A stretch of 7,030 bases of DNA from a bacterium. Its GTDB lineage: Bacteria > Patescibacteriota > Gracilibacteria > UBA1369 > LOWO2-01-FULL-3. The DNA lies in NCBI GenBank assembly GCA_027622635.1, contig JAQBYK010000058.1, positions 1-7,030 on the forward strand, in the 5' to 3' direction. Shown one piece after another: positions 5,983 through 7,030 of this stretch. The notes below the pieces were generated by a model. It was given only the letters and a program-made list of their open reading frames with translations. It ran no database searches and was not told the origin of the DNA. The translations under genes were made by a program, and so were the position numbers. The first letter of the stretch is position 1, and each line of letters opens with the position of its first letter.

Positions 5983-6813
5983 ATGGCCTTACAGTTACCT
6001 GAACGGTTTTCATTAGAAGGGAAGGTAGCATTAATTACAGGCGGTGCTGGATTGCTTGGGGTAGAGCATGCCAGAGCACTGCTTGAGCTGGGTGCAAGAG
6101 TTTGTATAACTGATGTTGTTGAAGAGTCATTGCGTTGTGCTGTTGAAGATATTGATGCGGATGAATCAACTATCATAAGGTTAGTGATGGATGTTACTTC
6201 TGAGAAGTCGATTGCAACAACGAAGGAGCAATTAGAAATACATTTCGGTGGAGTTGATATATTGATAAATAACGCCTCACTGAATCCGAAAGTCAATGTT
6301 GATGGCCTCATGGCTTCATCTCGTGTAGAGAATTTTTCAGTTTCACAGTGGGATCGTGAGTTGTCAGTTGGCCTTACAGGGGCATTTTTATGCTCCAAGG
6401 CTTTTGGGAAATCTATGGCTGATCGTAAGGGTGGTGTGATTCTAAATATTGCCTCTGACTTGTCCGTGATTTCACCCTTCCAAAGTCTTTATCGCAAGAA
6501 TGGCGTTGAAGAGCATGAACAGCCCGTCAAGCCTGTAACCTATTCAGTAATTAAAACCGGACTTATTGGGTTGACACGCTATTTCGCGACTTATTGGGCT
6601 GCGAAGGGAGTTCGGGTGAATGCATTGTCTCCTGGAGGGATATTTGATGGGCAACCCGAAGACTTTGTTGTTCGGCTGTCTGAGTTAATTCCCATGGGTA
6701 GAATGGCAGCAAAGGATGAGTACAGGGGTGCTGTGCAATATCTGTGTAGTAATGCGTCTGCATATTTAACCGGCCAAAATATTGTGATGGATGGTGGTAG
6801 AAGTATTTGGTAA
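5983..6813 (+). CDS. SDR family NAD(P)-dependent oxidoreductase, PtmA-like
   Basis: A classical short-chain dehydrogenase of full length (276 aa), acting in the cytoplasm on a hydroxyl/keto group. Visible motifs: TGGAGLLG (19-26) for the dinucleotide; Asp44 after the second beta strand (CITD), favouring NAD(H); MDVT (69-72); NNAS (96-99); catalytic Ser158 in NIASDLS; and YSVIK (187-191) giving Tyr187 and Lys191. The C-terminal end, MDGGRSIW, is typical of the family. The tetrad position normally held by Asn in the VNLTG helix is Gly130 here (SVGLTGAF). From memory, the phrases NIASDLSVISP, KPVTYSVIK and DGGRSIW resemble SDRs of the Campylobacter flagellin-glycan PtmA type; that subfamily call is moderate. 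The gene has its own candidate promoter and a good ribosome-binding site, and is separated from the four-gene operon by the insertion sequence. Confidence 0.92.
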   Translation: MALQLPERFSLEGKVALITGGAGLLGVEHARALLELGARVCITDVVEESLRCAVEDIDADESTIIRLVMDVTSEKSIATTKEQLEIHFGGVDILINNASLNPKVNVDGLMASSRVENFSVSQWDRELSVGLTGAFLCSKAFGKSMADRKGGVILNIASDLSVISPFQSLYRKNGVEEHEQPVKPVTYSVIKTGLIGLTRYFATYWAAKGVRVNALSPGGIFDGQPEDFVVRLSELIPMGRMAAKDEYRGAVQYLCSNASAYLTGQNIVMDGGRSIW

Positions 6814-6863
6814 TGATTACTTTCCTGCCTATATATGCGGGGGTAGTCTTAGTCTAATCGGTA

Positions 6864-7030
6864 ATGGAAAACTTCTTGCAAATCATAGTGGTTATGATCT
6901 GTGTCTATGCTTTGTATAGAAATACTCAAAAAAATTTAATTATTGACCCTGGCTTGATTTTGGTTTCGGTTGTTCTCGTATCATTGCTGTCGATGATTGT
7001 AGCATATGAGTTAATTTTTTCGAATAGACC
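6864..7030 (+). CDS. Start of a probable membrane protein (cut by window end)
   Basis: An open frame of 55 codons runs from an ATG at 6864, 50 nt after the SDR stop, to the end of the window. An in-frame TAA at 6855-6857 limits the start. The translation has two hydrophobic segments, about residues 4-18 (FLQIIVVMICVYALY) and 30-50 (GLILVSVVLVSLLSMIVAYEL), separated by a short polar loop. There is no clear Shine-Dalgarno; Met11 (6894) is another possible start. In a glycan locus a multi-spanning protein such as an O-antigen polymerase or flippase is a reasonable expectation, but the visible part does not identify the family. Confidence 0.5.
   Translation, partial: MENFLQIIVVMICVYALYRNTQKNLIIDPGLILVSVVLVSLLSMIVAYELIFSNR

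Noticed and set aside
5925..6398. Minus-strand open frame of 157 codons over the SDR start
   Set aside because: It is antisense to the SDR and its Rossmann motif region, has low-complexity serine-rich translation and no family features.

Overview
The window is a piece of a bacterial surface-glycan (O-antigen, capsule or flagellin-glycan type) locus. It holds a compact four-gene sugar-modification operon, one complete ISL3-family insertion sequence, a second transcription unit starting with a short-chain dehydrogenase, and the first codons of a probable membrane protein cut by the window end. The glycan genes are AT-rich and mostly lack clear Shine-Dalgarno sequences; the insertion sequence is visibly richer in G+C. 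That is common for glycan islands, whose composition often differs from the host. The organism cannot be named from this sequence. A Gram-negative environmental bacterium is plausible but unproven.

Layout: 1-394 is non-coding leader and upstream DNA with a candidate promoter at 245-273. 395-4221 (+) encodes a DegT/DnrJ/EryC1/StrS PLP aminotransferase, an SpsF-like cytidylyltransferase-family protein, a xylose-isomerase-like TIM-barrel protein, and a Gfo/Idh/MocA oxidoreductase. The genes are 9 nt apart, 1 nt apart, then overlap by 20 nt, so they are almost certainly one operon. 4224-5608 is an ISL3-type element with 26-bp imperfect inverted repeats (22/26 identical) and an 8-bp target duplication (7/8 identical) that covers the stop codon of the oxidoreductase gene without changing it. 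5609-5982 is a second leader. 5983-6813 (+) is an SDR dehydrogenase, followed by an open frame from 6864 to the window end with two hydrophobic segments.

How the genes may work together: an oxidoreductase makes a keto group, the TIM-barrel protein may move or epimerise it, the aminotransferase converts it to an amine, the nucleotidyltransferase homologue may activate the product, and the SDR supplies a second redox step. The product could be an unusual amino sugar or amino-cyclitol destined for a glycan. This order and these substrates are inference; only the enzyme families are well supported.

The most notable non-coding signal is that the leaders of the two transcription units (about 231-394 and 5775-5955) are diverged copies of each other. 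Three collinear conserved blocks occur at nearly the same spacing, and the first contains an identical TTGCTT-N17-AATACT promoter-like pair. In the second copy the position matching the aminotransferase start codon opens a 10-codon mini-ORF that stops immediately before the SDR start. This suggests a mobile or recurrent leader cassette used to drive separate glycan gene modules.
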